NCBI GenBank assembly: GCA_040766985.1
Contig: JAXGPL010000009.1
Span: forward strand, 1 to 64,000
From: JAXGPL01 sp040766985
Lineage (GTDB): Bacteria; Bacillota; Sulfobacillia; JAUYEG01
Length of the DNA: 64,000 nucleotides
Direction of reading: 5' to 3'
The notes below the pieces were generated by a model that searched no databases, was not told where the DNA came from, and saw only the letters and a list, made by a program, of their open reading frames with translations. Each line of letters starts with the position of its first letter. The stretch's first letter is position 1. This document shows, one piece after another, positions 8,975-17,103 of this stretch. Both the position numbers and the translations under genes were made by a program.

Positions 8975-10089
8975 GATCGATAGGCGCGTCGGACCCAATG
9001 CGGCACCGTGGCAGCCGCGGCAGCGCGCGTACCTTCCGCGGCCCCACCCTCGGGGCGGCGATCGAGCGGGTGCGCCTGCACCTCGGAGATGCCGCTGTCC
9101 TGTTAAGGACGCGCAAACGGAGACTGCTGTTCGGCCTCGGCCCGGATGTGGTAGAGGTCACGGCCGTTCCGGGCCAACCTGCTGCTGCGGAGCGGCCCGG
9201 GCCGCAAGAGCAGCCCCTGCGGCGTTTGCAGGGCGTGGCGCCCGAGGAGCCGGTGGCGCCGGGTACCGTCAGCCAGGCCTTGGCCGAGTTGCTCGTTGCG
9301 GGCGGTGTCGGGGCCGACCTGGCGGGGCTTCTGGCTGCCCGCGCGCTTGAGGGCAGCCGCAACCTGGTCAGCACGAAACAACTGGGGACAGTCCTGGGCG
9401 ATGCGATCGGACACTTCACGGGCGGTGCCTACGCAATCGACGTGGTGCCGGGCAGCAGGCGGGTGGTCGCGTTCATCGGCCCGGCCGGAAGCGGCAAGAC
9501 CACCTCGCTGGCCAAGCTCGCGTGCGAATCAGTCCTGGCAGCCGGCCGCTCCGTGCAGGTCATCTCGACCGATACAGTGCGCCCGGGGGCTGCCGATCAA
9601 CTCGCTCGATACGCCGCGATCCTCGGCGTCCCGTTCGCGGTCGCCCACACGCACGGCGAACTGCGGAGGCTGTGCGCCGGGGCGTCTGCTGACCTGGTCT
9701 TTGTCGATACACCGGGGTGTACGTGGCGGAGCAGCTCCGATATTGCGGCCCTCGCCGCGACCCTTGAGGCGGCTGCGCCGGCGGAAGTGCACGCCGTCAT
9801 CGCGGCCACGACAGAGCCGGATCTGGCAACCCGGATGATCGCCGCGTACCGCCCCCTCGGGGTGGACCGCCTGCTGTTGACCAGGCTCGATGAAGTTCGC
9901 ACTTACGGGCCGGTCGTCAACATCGCGTGCGGCGTCCGCGTCCCGTTGTCCTATCTGGCGATGGGGGCGGAACTCCCCGGAACACTGCAGGTTCCGGCGT
10001 TCCCAGCCCTCGCTGGCGCCCTGATCCGCGGAGAAGCGCCGGCTGACGCCCGGCCTTCTGCAGGCGGCACGGAGGTGACAGCTTCATGA
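8971..10089 (+). CDS. flhF: Flagellar SRP-type GTPase FlhF
   Basis: SRP54/FtsY-family GTPase that controls placement or number of flagella. 372 residues: a poorly conserved basic N-terminal third with the FlhF entry motif (RVRLHLGDAAVLL), then the NG GTPase domain. Walker A is GPAGSGKTT at residues 170-178, followed by VISTDTVRPGAADQLARYA and the DTPG box (VFVDTPG). The C-terminus has the LLLTRLDEVRTYG element. ATG start overlaps flhA by four bases. The usual partner flhG does not follow; a PilZ gene takes its place. Confidence 0.9.
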   Translation: MRSIGASDPMRHRGSRGSARTFRGPTLGAAIERVRLHLGDAAVLLRTRKRRLLFGLGPDVVEVTAVPGQPAAAERPGPQEQPLRRLQGVAPEEPVAPGTVSQALAELLVAGGVGADLAGLLAARALEGSRNLVSTKQLGTVLGDAIGHFTGGAYAIDVVPGSRRVVAFIGPAGSGKTTSLAKLACESVLAAGRSVQVISTDTVRPGAADQLARYAAILGVPFAVAHTHGELRRLCAGASADLVFVDTPGCTWRSSSDIAALAATLEAAAPAEVHAVIAATTEPDLATRMIAAYRPLGVDRLLLTRLDEVRTYGPVVNIACGVRVPLSYLAMGAELPGTLQVPAFPALAGALIRGEAPADARPSAGGTEVTAS

Positions 10090-10802
10090 GTGATCTGGAA
10101 CTAGACGTCATCCGGGTCAACCTGTTTGAAACGCAACCGCTCGGCAAAGGCCGTGCCGCGCGCATGACAGTGCTCTCCGGCCCGGACGCTGGCGATTACG
10201 AGGTCAAAGTCGACGGGGCGGACCGGCGGTACCTGTTCGTGGCAGTCCCCGCCTCCGGCGGGCGCATGCTCAGGCCGGCCCCCGGCACTGCTGTGAGCAT
10301 CGTGGTCGCAGGTCCCGGGGGGACCTGCGCGTTCGAAAGCGTGGTCGCTCAAGTGGGCGACGAGGAAGGCGAATGCATTGCCGTCCTGCTTCCAGCCGAA
10401 GCCCAGCGAATGCAGCGGCGCAGGCACATGCGCATGGCGGTGAGCCTTCCGATCCGGGTCGCACGGCTGCCCCGGGACGGGGAACCGGCAGGCGAAGGCC
10501 TGCGGTTTCTCCGGGCCCGTACGAGTAACATCGCCGACGGCGGGCTTTCCTTCGCCTGCCGCGGGTTCGAATGCGGCCCGGGCGACCTGATCGCCCTCAC
10601 GGTGGATCTCCCTTCCCGGCGCCAGGTCACGGCGACCGCCGAAGTGCTGCGAGCCGAGGAGGAGCACGGGTTCGCCGTGCGTTTTAGCGATATCGATGAA
10701 CGGGCGCAGAACGAGATCGCCCGCTTCATCAAGGACAGGCGCCGTGAGGCGAGGTCTGCGGCCTCCGGCGCGATTGGGAAGGCAGGCGGGAGGAGACGGT
10801 GA
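10086..10802 (+). CDS. PilZ-domain cyclic-di-GMP receptor, YcgR/YpfA/DgrA type
   Basis: Probable c-di-GMP-responsive brake on flagellar rotation, 238 residues. The N-terminal half (about 1-105) is the YcgR-N-like beta domain; a PilZ domain follows. The ligand-binding arginines are visible as RRRHMRMAV at about residue 117, and the second motif reads NIADGGLSF at about 155, where the usual Ser of D/N-x-S-x2-G is Ala. Start ATG overlaps the flhF stop by four bases. A place inside the flagellar operon supports a motility role. Confidence 0.82.
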   Translation: MSDLELDVIRVNLFETQPLGKGRAARMTVLSGPDAGDYEVKVDGADRRYLFVAVPASGGRMLRPAPGTAVSIVVAGPGGTCAFESVVAQVGDEEGECIAVLLPAEAQRMQRRRHMRMAVSLPIRVARLPRDGEPAGEGLRFLRARTSNIADGGLSFACRGFECGPGDLIALTVDLPSRRQVTATAEVLRAEEEHGFAVRFSDIDERAQNEIARFIKDRRREARSAASGAIGKAGGRRR

Positions 10803-11092
10803 CCAAGTCCAGGCCCAACACCGGCCTACCCTTGGCTGCCCTGGCGGCGCTGCTAACCGCCGCAGGCTCGATTTGCGCCGGGGCAACCACGGCGGGCATG
10901 GCCGTACGCGTGACCGTCGCGGCAGCGGGCTTTTGGGCCGTCGGCATGGTTCTGGACCGCGTCCTCGCGTGGGCAGTGGGAAGCGACCCACAGCCAGGCG
11001 CTTCCGACGGCGACGCGTCCGGAGACGCAAAGGGTCAACGACTTGACGTCCGGTTGCCGGCGGTTGCGCCGGGTCCCGGAAAAGACGTATAG
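10799..11092 (+). CDS. Small two-helix membrane protein in flagellar operon
   Basis: Hypothetical 97-residue protein, not recognised. Two hydrophobic segments (about 10-33 and 36-58) are followed by a Gly/Asp/Pro-rich cytoplasmic-type tail. The GTG start overlaps the PilZ stop by four bases (GTGA), which argues it is a real, coupled gene. Operons of this type in other Bacillota often carry one or two small unknown membrane proteins between flhG and sigD; this may be one of them. No function is proposed. Confidence 0.6.
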   Translation: MTKSRPNTGLPLAALAALLTAAGSICAGATTAGMAVRVTVAAAGFWAVGMVLDRVLAWAVGSDPQPGASDGDASGDAKGQRLDVRLPAVAPGPGKDV

Positions 11093-11122
11093 GCACTGGT
11101 CTTTTGAAACGGGGGAATTGCG

Positions 11123-11908
11123 ATGAGCGCAGTAGCACCAAGCCGCAAGGACCAGTACGACATTTGGCGGGCGTACAAGACAACCCGCGACCCGCAGGTA
11201 AGGGACCGCCTGATCTTGCGGCACGCCTCGCTGGTTAAGTATGTCGCGGGCCGGCTGGCGATGGGCCTGCCGCCGATGGTCGATGTCGACGACCTCATCA
11301 GCTACGGGGTATTCGGGCTGATGGACGCGATCGACAAGTTCGACCCCGACCGGCAGGTCAAGTTCGAGACCTATGCCATAGCGCGGATCAGGGGCGCAAT
11401 GCTTGACGGCATGCGGGCGTACGACTGGATACCTTATTCGGCGCGGCAGAAGGCGCGGGAACTCGAGTCAGCGTACGCGCGGGTGGAAGCGGCGCTCGGC
11501 CGGTCTGCTACCGACGAGGAGATAGCCGCCGAGCTTGGAGTGACGACGACCCAGCTATCACGGATGCTGCTGGATGTCCGCGCGCTGACCCTAACGTCCC
11601 TCGACGAGACGTGGGGCGGGGGCGATGAGGATTCCGGCGGTGTTCGGCCGATCGAGGTGCTGGTCGACACCAACGCAGAGGATCCGACCAGTAACATGGA
11701 GTTCGAGGAGCAAAAGGTCATCCTTGCGGAGGCGATCACCAAGCTACCCGAAAAAGAGCGCACCGTGATAACCCTTTACTACTACGAGGGCCTTACGGCC
11801 AAGGAAATCAGCCACATCTTGGGGGTTTCGCAGTCGCGGATCTCCCAGTTGCACAGCAAAGCGGTATTCCGCCTGCGGGGCAAGCTCCGGGAGTATTTTC
11901 AAGGCTAG
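11123..11908 (+). CDS. sigD: RNA polymerase sigma factor for flagellar genes (SigD/FliA/WhiG family)
   Basis: Sigma-28-type factor that transcribes late flagellar genes, 261 residues, the usual size. Region 2 has DVDDLISYGVFGLMDAIDKF and the core-binding FETYAIARIRGAMLDGMR. Region 3 carries RSATDEEIAAELGV, and region 4 ends in the promoter-reading helix-turn-helix LTAKEISHILGVSQSRISQLH. ATG start at 11123 is preceded by GGGGGAA. Its antagonist flgM lies 2.9 kb downstream, and two promoter candidates of the matching class lie at 14766-14793 and 18876-18902. Confidence 0.95.
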   Translation: MSAVAPSRKDQYDIWRAYKTTRDPQVRDRLILRHASLVKYVAGRLAMGLPPMVDVDDLISYGVFGLMDAIDKFDPDRQVKFETYAIARIRGAMLDGMRAYDWIPYSARQKARELESAYARVEAALGRSATDEEIAAELGVTTTQLSRMLLDVRALTLTSLDETWGGGDEDSGGVRPIEVLVDTNAEDPTSNMEFEEQKVILAEAITKLPEKERTVITLYYYEGLTAKEISHILGVSQSRISQLHSKAVFRLRGKLREYFQG

Positions 11909-11966
11909 CCCCGGCACCGCAGGGGCGGGGGCCCGGGAAGGGATGGCCGCGGGGAGATGAGAGACG

Positions 11967-12350
11967 GTGTCCATGAAATCACTGGACCTGCAGATGTTGC
12001 TCCCGAAGTCGACCGAAATCGCCAAGTCGCGGCACCTCGAGCAGAAGGGGCCGGAGACGACGCAACAGCAGTTCGCGCTTGAGACGCGGCGGCAAGCCGT
12101 TACCCAGGGGCGGACAGTGCGCCGAGCCGAGGGCACGCGCGGCGGCAAGATCAGCCGGGACGGCAGGCGCGGCGGTTCCGCCGGGTCGGACGGCTCCGGC
12201 AATCCCGAAGGCGGTTCGAAGGGCAGTCAGGCCGCCGCAGCGACCGCCGGGAGCGCCATCGCGGACCACGAATCCCGCTCCGACCGTGACGGTAAGGGAA
12301 AGTTCATCGACATCGTACTGGGAGCCACGGGCAACTGGGGGGACCGCTGA
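11967..12350 (+). CDS. Hypothetical flagellar-operon protein, low-complexity
   Basis: 127-residue protein of unknown function between sigD and a small membrane protein. The N-terminal 40 residues (start GTG 11967, MSMKSLDLQMLLPKSTEIAK) look like a conserved short domain found next to flagellar genes in clostridia, as far as I recall. The middle is rich in Gly, Ser and Arg and looks disordered, and the C-terminus reads GKFIDIVLGATGNWG. It overlaps the next gene by one base. The call rests on coupling and codon use typical of the operon. Confidence 0.6.
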   Translation: MSMKSLDLQMLLPKSTEIAKSRHLEQKGPETTQQQFALETRRQAVTQGRTVRRAEGTRGGKISRDGRRGGSAGSDGSGNPEGGSKGSQAAAATAGSAIADHESRSDRDGKGKFIDIVLGATGNWGDR

Positions 12351-12769
12351 TGGCATCATTTGCAGCCTGGTTGGCGCTGTTTGCGGCAGTCTGGGCCGTC
12401 GTGGAAGCCAGACGGGCCCGGGTCCGGGCGCGGGTGCTCATGGCGACTCTGATTGAGGTCGTCGACCTGATTGAGGCCGTGACGGACGAGGGCAGGGCGT
12501 TGCCCCTGGAAACGCAATTCGCGGAAGGGGCTGCCGCCGAGGGCATGGCAGAGATCGGCGGCCATGCCGTCTCCGGCGATCGCGTGCAGGTTCAGTACCA
12601 TGCCCCCGCCGCGCAGGGCCAACCCGGCAGCGGCATCAGGGGTCGCATCATGGAGCTCTCGCTGCAAGGGGCATCCATCACGCAGATCTGCCGGGCGCTG
12701 GGCTTGAGCAAGCGCGAAGTGGCTTTGGGGCTCGCCCTGGAAGGGCAAGGAAGGAGCGCTGCGAGATGA
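12350..12769 (+). CDS. Small membrane-anchored protein with C-terminal helix-turn-helix-like motif
   Basis: 139 residues, function unknown. One N-terminal membrane helix (about 3-20) is followed by a basic stretch, a variable middle, and a C-terminal segment (about 100-130, MELSLQGASITQICRALGLSK) that looks like a helix-turn-helix. This layout matches a family of small DUF6115/DUF2802-like proteins seen beside flgF/flgG genes in Bacillota; the family name is from memory. The ATG at 12350 overlaps the upstream stop by one base and the stop overlaps flgF by four. Confidence 0.65.
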   Translation: MASFAAWLALFAAVWAVVEARRARVRARVLMATLIEVVDLIEAVTDEGRALPLETQFAEGAAAEGMAEIGGHAVSGDRVQVQYHAPAAQGQPGSGIRGRIMELSLQGASITQICRALGLSKREVALGLALEGQGRSAAR

Positions 12770-13515
12770 TCAGGGGGCTATACTCGGCCGCGTCCGGGAT
12801 GTTGACCGGCATGGCGCGGCAGGATGTGTGGGCCAACAACCTGGCCAACGCACAGACGCCTGGTTTCCGTCAGGATGAGGTGATCCTGCGCAGTTTCCCG
12901 GAAACCCTGCTTCGCCGCTACGAAGCGACGGCTCCTCAGGGCGTCGCCGTCGGCACGCTCGGGCAGGGCGCAGACGTCGCCTCCGTGGTAACGGCGACAG
13001 TCGCGGGGCGGTACGTGCAGACCGACCAGCCGCTCGATGTGGCGATCCAGGGCGAGGGATTCCTCGCGGTCGCGACGCCCGGTGGGACCCGGTACACCCG
13101 CCACGGCCGGATGCTCGTCGACCAGGCGGGGTACCTGTCGACCGCGGCCGGCGACAGGTTGCTGGGACGGGACGGGCAGCCGATCGCGGTCGGGACGGGC
13201 AACGAACCCGCTATCGCGACGGACGGGACGGTTTCCCTGGATGGCCGTGTCCTCGGCCAACTCGGCCTTTGGCGCTTTGGCAATGTCGCGGCGTTACGCA
13301 AGCAGGGCGACAACTACTACACCGATGAGGAGGCCCTGCCCTCGGAAGGCGAGACGACCCTCCGCCAGGGGGCCATCGAGATGCCGAACACCGACATGGC
13401 CACGGCGATGACCGAGATGATCTCCATCTTGCGGGCCTACGAGGCCAGCCAGAAGGCCCTGCAGGCCCAGGACGAGACGCTCGGCAAAGCGGTCAACGAA
13501 GTAGGGAGGGTCTAG
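12766..13515 (+). CDS. flgF: Flagellar basal-body rod protein FlgF/FlhO
   Basis: Rod or hook-basal body component exported by the flagellar system, 249 residues. It opens with the rod-protein signature MIRGLYSAASGM, then LANAQTPGFRQDE, and ends with the heptad-like tail IEMPNTDMATAMTEMISILR followed by YEASQKALQAQD. The middle repeat LDVAIQGEGFLAV with TRYTRHGRM is typical of FlgF/FlgG. It is one of two tandem paralogues; the first of such a pair in Bacillota is usually FlhO/FlgF. Four-base overlap with the preceding gene. Confidence 0.88.
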   Translation: MIRGLYSAASGMLTGMARQDVWANNLANAQTPGFRQDEVILRSFPETLLRRYEATAPQGVAVGTLGQGADVASVVTATVAGRYVQTDQPLDVAIQGEGFLAVATPGGTRYTRHGRMLVDQAGYLSTAAGDRLLGRDGQPIAVGTGNEPAIATDGTVSLDGRVLGQLGLWRFGNVAALRKQGDNYYTDEEALPSEGETTLRQGAIEMPNTDMATAMTEMISILRAYEASQKALQAQDETLGKAVNEVGRV

Positions 13516-13518
13516 GCG

Positions 13519-14310
13519 ATGATCCGTTCACTTTGGACGGCGAGTTCGGGAATGCGCGCAGGGCAGCTGGCGGTTGACAACGCAGCTCACAACGTCGCCA
13601 ACGTCAACACCGTCGGCTACCGGCGGTCGGAGGTCGACTTCGCGGACCTCCTGTACCAGACCTCGGCGGCAGGCCGGCTGGAGACAGGCAGCGGCGTATA
13701 CCCGTCGGTCGTGACCCGTGACCTGACCCCGGGCGCCCTGGAGGCGACCGGCGGCGAGTTCGACCTGGCCATCGCAGGCGGTGGTTTCTTTGCCGTACTG
13801 GTGGATGAGGGCGACTTGCTTTATACAAGGGACGGGTCATTCCATCGCGACGCCGATGGGTCGATAGTCAACGCAAACGGGTACGCCCTCGATATCCAGC
13901 CGCCGGACGGTACCGCCGGCCCGGTGCGAATTCCGACCGATGCGACGGCGATCAACATTGCCGAGGACGGTACGATAACTTACCTGTCCGCGGGAGCGGA
14001 GACGCCCCTGACCGCAGGACGAGTAATGCTTTGGCTGCCGCAACCTCTCGTCCCGGGGCGGACGGCGGAGATGGTGCCCCACGGTCAGAACCTCTACGGC
14101 CCCGCTGAAGGCACCGCGATCGTCGCCGCAGGGGCTGATGACGAGGGAGCCGGGACCATCAAACAGGGGTACCTGGAACGTTCCAATGTGTCGCTGGCCG
14201 ACGAGATGGTAGGCCTGATCGTCGCCCAGCGGGCCTACCAACTGAACGCCCGGGCGGTCCAGACGGCAGACACCATGTTGGCGCTGGCCAACAACATCCG
14301 GCGCGGCTGA
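13519..14310 (+). CDS. flgG: Flagellar basal-body rod protein FlgG/FlhP
   Basis: Distal rod protein, 263 residues, paralogous to the gene just upstream (three-base gap). N-terminal MIRSLWTASSGMRAGQ and VDNAAHNVANVNTVGYRRSE and the C-terminal LERSNVSLADEMVGLIVAQR with YQLNARAVQTADTML match FlgG. The middle has FDLAIAGGGFFAV and LLYTRDGSFHRDADG, the standard rod/hook core. As an exported axial protein it has no signal peptide, as expected. Confidence 0.9.
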   Translation: MIRSLWTASSGMRAGQLAVDNAAHNVANVNTVGYRRSEVDFADLLYQTSAAGRLETGSGVYPSVVTRDLTPGALEATGGEFDLAIAGGGFFAVLVDEGDLLYTRDGSFHRDADGSIVNANGYALDIQPPDGTAGPVRIPTDATAINIAEDGTITYLSAGAETPLTAGRVMLWLPQPLVPGRTAEMVPHGQNLYGPAEGTAIVAAGADDEGAGTIKQGYLERSNVSLADEMVGLIVAQRAYQLNARAVQTADTMLALANNIRRG

Positions 14311-14327
14311 GTTAGGAGAGAGTGACA

Positions 14328-14729
14328 ATGGCCATCAATAACTGCCCGATCTGCGGGAGCCTTTACGTCCCTAACGGGCGCGGCATGTGTTCACACTGCG
14401 CTGAAGCCGAGGACCAGCGGTTTGAGATCGTCAAGCGGTATCTTGAAGATCGGCCCGACGCAAAGCTCGAGGAGATCGCCGCCGACACGGGCATCGATCA
14501 GGCTGCCGTCCTCCGATTCATCCGTTCGGGGCGGTTGGTCGCCCGCCCGCAGGATGGGCTGACCTGTGAACGGTGCGGCCAGCCGATCGAGACCGGAGTG
14601 GTCTGCGCGCGCTGTGCGAAAGAGATGACGATGGAGATCCGTTCGTTTGTCGGCAGCGGGAACCACAGCCTTGGCGCCAAGCGCGGAGTCCGCATGCACG
14701 TGCTCGATCAGAGGCCAAGGCGGCGATAG
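14328..14729 (+). CDS. yvyF: YvyF-like flagellar operon zinc-binding protein (TIGR03826-type)
   Basis: 133-residue protein of the family found before flgM in Bacillota. Two zinc-ribbon pairs are visible: CPICG/CSHC near the N-terminus and CERCG/CARC at about 85-105. Between them lies a helix-turn-helix-like stretch (KLEEIAADTGIDQAAVLRFI). I chose the ATG at 14328 because TAGGAGAG ends seven bases upstream; the in-frame GTG at 14322 touches that site. Its role is unknown; it may regulate late flagellar genes. Confidence 0.8.
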   Translation: MAINNCPICGSLYVPNGRGMCSHCAEAEDQRFEIVKRYLEDRPDAKLEEIAADTGIDQAAVLRFIRSGRLVARPQDGLTCERCGQPIETGVVCARCAKEMTMEIRSFVGSGNHSLGAKRGVRMHVLDQRPRRR

Positions 14730-14765
14730 CACGAAAGTGGCAGGTCGATTGGCACCGGCGGACCA

Positions 14766-14793
14766 TAAGACGGATGCGCATTGTGACCGATGA
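14766..14793 (+). promoter_or_regulatory. Candidate SigD/sigma-28 promoter for flgM operon
   Basis: TAAG (14766-14769), a 16-base spacer, and ACCGATGA (14786-14793). The reference pattern is TAAA, 14-16 bases, GCCGATAA/T. It lies about 40 bases upstream of flgM, where Bacillota usually have a SigD promoter, and shares TAAGA and CCGATG with the flagellin candidate. Confidence 0.5.
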
Positions 14794-14831
14794 TACTCAC
14801 GACGGGTTCTTAGGTCCAGGAAGGAGAGATC

Positions 14832-15131
14832 GTGTTGAAGATCTCGCGCAGCCAGATTGACCAGGTACTCAACTCGCTCTCGGCACCTTCGTCCCCCACG
14901 GGGGACAAGGCCCAGTTGCGTGCCGTCGGCGGCACCAAGGATCAGGTGGCGCTATCCCGCGACGCCGAGAGGATTCGCGATATCTGCAAGATGATCGCCG
15001 ATATGCCCGAGATCCGCCCCGAGAGGCTTGCGGAACTCGTGGCATCCGTCGACCGCGGCGAGTATAACCCGTCGGCGCTGGACGTGGCTGAGAAGATGCT
15101 CGGCCGGCTTATCGCCGACAAGCTGAAGTGA
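14832..15131 (+). CDS. flgM: Negative regulator of flagellin synthesis, anti-sigma factor FlgM
   Basis: Anti-sigma factor that binds the flagellar sigma factor until the hook is complete and FlgM is exported. 99 residues, the normal size. It starts MLKISRSQID and the sigma-binding C-terminal half reads RDICKMIADMPEIRPERLAE followed by LVASVDRGEYNP. GTG start with AAGGAGAG upstream. It is followed within a few bases by flgN, flgK and flgL, the typical late-gene order, and has a SigD-type promoter candidate. Confidence 0.92.
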   Translation: MLKISRSQIDQVLNSLSAPSSPTGDKAQLRAVGGTKDQVALSRDAERIRDICKMIADMPEIRPERLAELVASVDRGEYNPSALDVAEKMLGRLIADKLK

Positions 15132-15137
15132 TCTAGA

Positions 15138-15665
15138 GTGCCGGCGTCACGACCAGAAGGGACGGTCGGCGCAGCTAACGCCTTTGTGCTCGCGCTCGAT
15201 GACAGTGTCCAATCCTGTGGGCGCTTGGTGCGCCTGGGGGCGCGCAAGCAGGAAGCCCTGACGGCATGGGATCTCAGGACGATCGAAGAGGTCCTCGTCG
15301 CCGAGAGGGAGGCCCTCGCCCGCCTCGCCGCCGCAGAGTCCGCGCAGGCGCGGGCGGCCGCGGAGTTGGCAGACGCGGGCGGGCCTGGCGTCCCGGCAGG
15401 TTACCACGCCGTCGCAGCATCTCTTGCGGAACCGGGACGGTCAGAGGCCACGCAACTGCTTTCCCAACTGGCCGAGCTTACCGCGCAGTTGGCGGCAGTC
15501 TCCGAATGTAACACGCAGCTCATCAGGCGGGCTCAGAACTATGTCGAGTTCCGGTTGGCGCAGGCGGGCAGGGCCATGGGCGGGGCGAACGGCGCCCCCG
15601 CGTACGACGACCGCGGTGTTGCAGCTGCTGCCGGCGCGCATCCGTCGGTCAGCGGTCACTACTAA
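15138..15665 (+). CDS. flgN: FlgK/FlgL export chaperone FlgN
   Basis: Cytoplasmic chaperone that delivers the hook-junction proteins FlgK and FlgL to the export gate. 175 residues, mostly alpha-helical, with the loose FlgN pattern LRTIEEVLVAEREALARLAA in the first helix pair and AELTAQLAAVSECNTQLIRR near residue 120. Sequence conservation is low in this family, so the place between flgM and flgK carries much of the call. GTG start at 15138, six bases after the flgM stop. Confidence 0.82.
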   Translation: MPASRPEGTVGAANAFVLALDDSVQSCGRLVRLGARKQEALTAWDLRTIEEVLVAEREALARLAAAESAQARAAAELADAGGPGVPAGYHAVAASLAEPGRSEATQLLSQLAELTAQLAAVSECNTQLIRRAQNYVEFRLAQAGRAMGGANGAPAYDDRGVAAAAGAHPSVSGHY

Positions 15666-15676
15666 GGGGTGAGGGA

Positions 15677-17089
15677 ATGCGCACCACCTTTTCAGGTTTT
15701 GAACTGGCGAGCCGCGCGCTAGCCGCCCAGCAGCGCGCCCTCGACGTTACCGGCCACAATATCGCGAATGCGAGTACGGCCGGCTATGTGCGGCAGCGGG
15801 TGGTCTTGACCGCCACCGATCCGTATACCTTTGGCAGCTTCGGCAGGCCCGCGCAGGCCGGCATGGTCGGAACCGGAGTTGAGGTCGCGGAGATCCAACG
15901 CCTGTCAAGTTCATTCCTCAACGCCCAGGCGAGGATGGTAACCTCCGATACCGAAGCCTGGAACTACCGTCACGAGGCGCTTTCGCGGCTTGAGGCACTG
16001 ACCAATGAGCCGGGGGACAGCGGTCTTCACGTTTTGCTGGACAGGTTCTGGTCAAGCTGGCAGGCGCTTTCCACCGACCCGGGCAGCACCGCCCTGCGCC
16101 AGGGCGTTGTCCAGGCTGCGTCCAGCCTGGCGGACGGGTTCGCAAGGACCGATCGGCAGCTTCGCGAGTTGGTCGCAAACGCGGACCAGGGGATCCGATC
16201 TGAGGTCGCGCACATCAACTCCCTGGCCGACCAGATCACGTCGCTCAACCAGACCATCCGTGCCGCGCGTGGGCTCGGCGATAACCCCAACGATCTCCTG
16301 GACCAGCGCGATTTGCTCCTCGAAGAGCTCGCCGGGGTGACGAATATCCAGGTACGGGAGTACTCCGACGGTTCCGTGGCGGTTTCCATCAGCGGGTACG
16401 ACCTGGTCCAGCAGTTCGGCGTCAACCGGCTGCAGGTCCTGAACGAGGACTTCACCGGATACGCCAAGGTGGTGTGGGAGGAGAGCGGCGTCCCCGTCGG
16501 ATCGACGGCGGGGTCTCTCGTCGGCCTCACCGAGATGCGGGATGAGATCTACCTCGGATTCAAAGCAGACCTCGACAGCCTTGCCGACGCGATCACCGGC
16601 GCCGTCAATGCCGCCCACGCGGCCGGATACGACCTTCAGACGCCGCCGCAGCTTGGAGGGGAGTTCTTTGACACCTCAGTCGGCGGAGCGGCCGGGATGC
16701 GGGTTTCCGCGGCAATCGCCGCCGACGTCCTGCTCATTGCCGCCGGGAGTACCCCGGAAGCGGGCGATGGAAATAACGCGACGGCAATCGCCGGCCTCGA
16801 GGGGCAGGGCCTCGCAGCCCTATCGGGCGGGACGGTGGGCGATTTCTATCGCGGCGTCATCTCGGCCATGGCCATCGGGGCCCAGGAGGCGGAACGGGCG
16901 GTGTTGACACATGAGCTGCTTGCCCGCCAGATCGAGAACCAAAAGTCCCAGAGCAGCGGGGTTTCCCTCGACGAGGAGATGGTCGAGATGATGAAGTTCC
17001 AGCATGCGTACACCGCCGCTGCTCGAGTGCTGACCGTGATGGACGAGATGATCGTGACCCTGATCGAGCGAATGGGCGCCGGGCGGTAG
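15677..17089 (+). CDS. flgK: Flagellar hook-associated protein 1 FlgK
   Basis: First hook-filament junction protein, 470 residues. N-terminus has the axial-protein signature FELASRALAAQQRALDVTGH then NIANASTAGYVRQR; the C-terminus SSGVSLDEEMVEMMKFQHAY and AARVLTVMDEMIVTLIERMG is diagnostic of FlgK. The middle region holds LNQTIRAARGLGDNPNDLLD, a conserved FlgK element. ATG start with GGGGTGAGGG upstream. Complete, with no frame problems, directly followed by flgL. Confidence 0.95.
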   Translation: MRTTFSGFELASRALAAQQRALDVTGHNIANASTAGYVRQRVVLTATDPYTFGSFGRPAQAGMVGTGVEVAEIQRLSSSFLNAQARMVTSDTEAWNYRHEALSRLEALTNEPGDSGLHVLLDRFWSSWQALSTDPGSTALRQGVVQAASSLADGFARTDRQLRELVANADQGIRSEVAHINSLADQITSLNQTIRAARGLGDNPNDLLDQRDLLLEELAGVTNIQVREYSDGSVAVSISGYDLVQQFGVNRLQVLNEDFTGYAKVVWEESGVPVGSTAGSLVGLTEMRDEIYLGFKADLDSLADAITGAVNAAHAAGYDLQTPPQLGGEFFDTSVGGAAGMRVSAAIAADVLLIAAGSTPEAGDGNNATAIAGLEGQGLAALSGGTVGDFYRGVISAMAIGAQEAERAVLTHELLARQIENQKSQSSGVSLDEEMVEMMKFQHAYTAAARVLTVMDEMIVTLIERMGAGR

Positions 17090-17103
17090 AGGGGTGATGT
17101 GAG

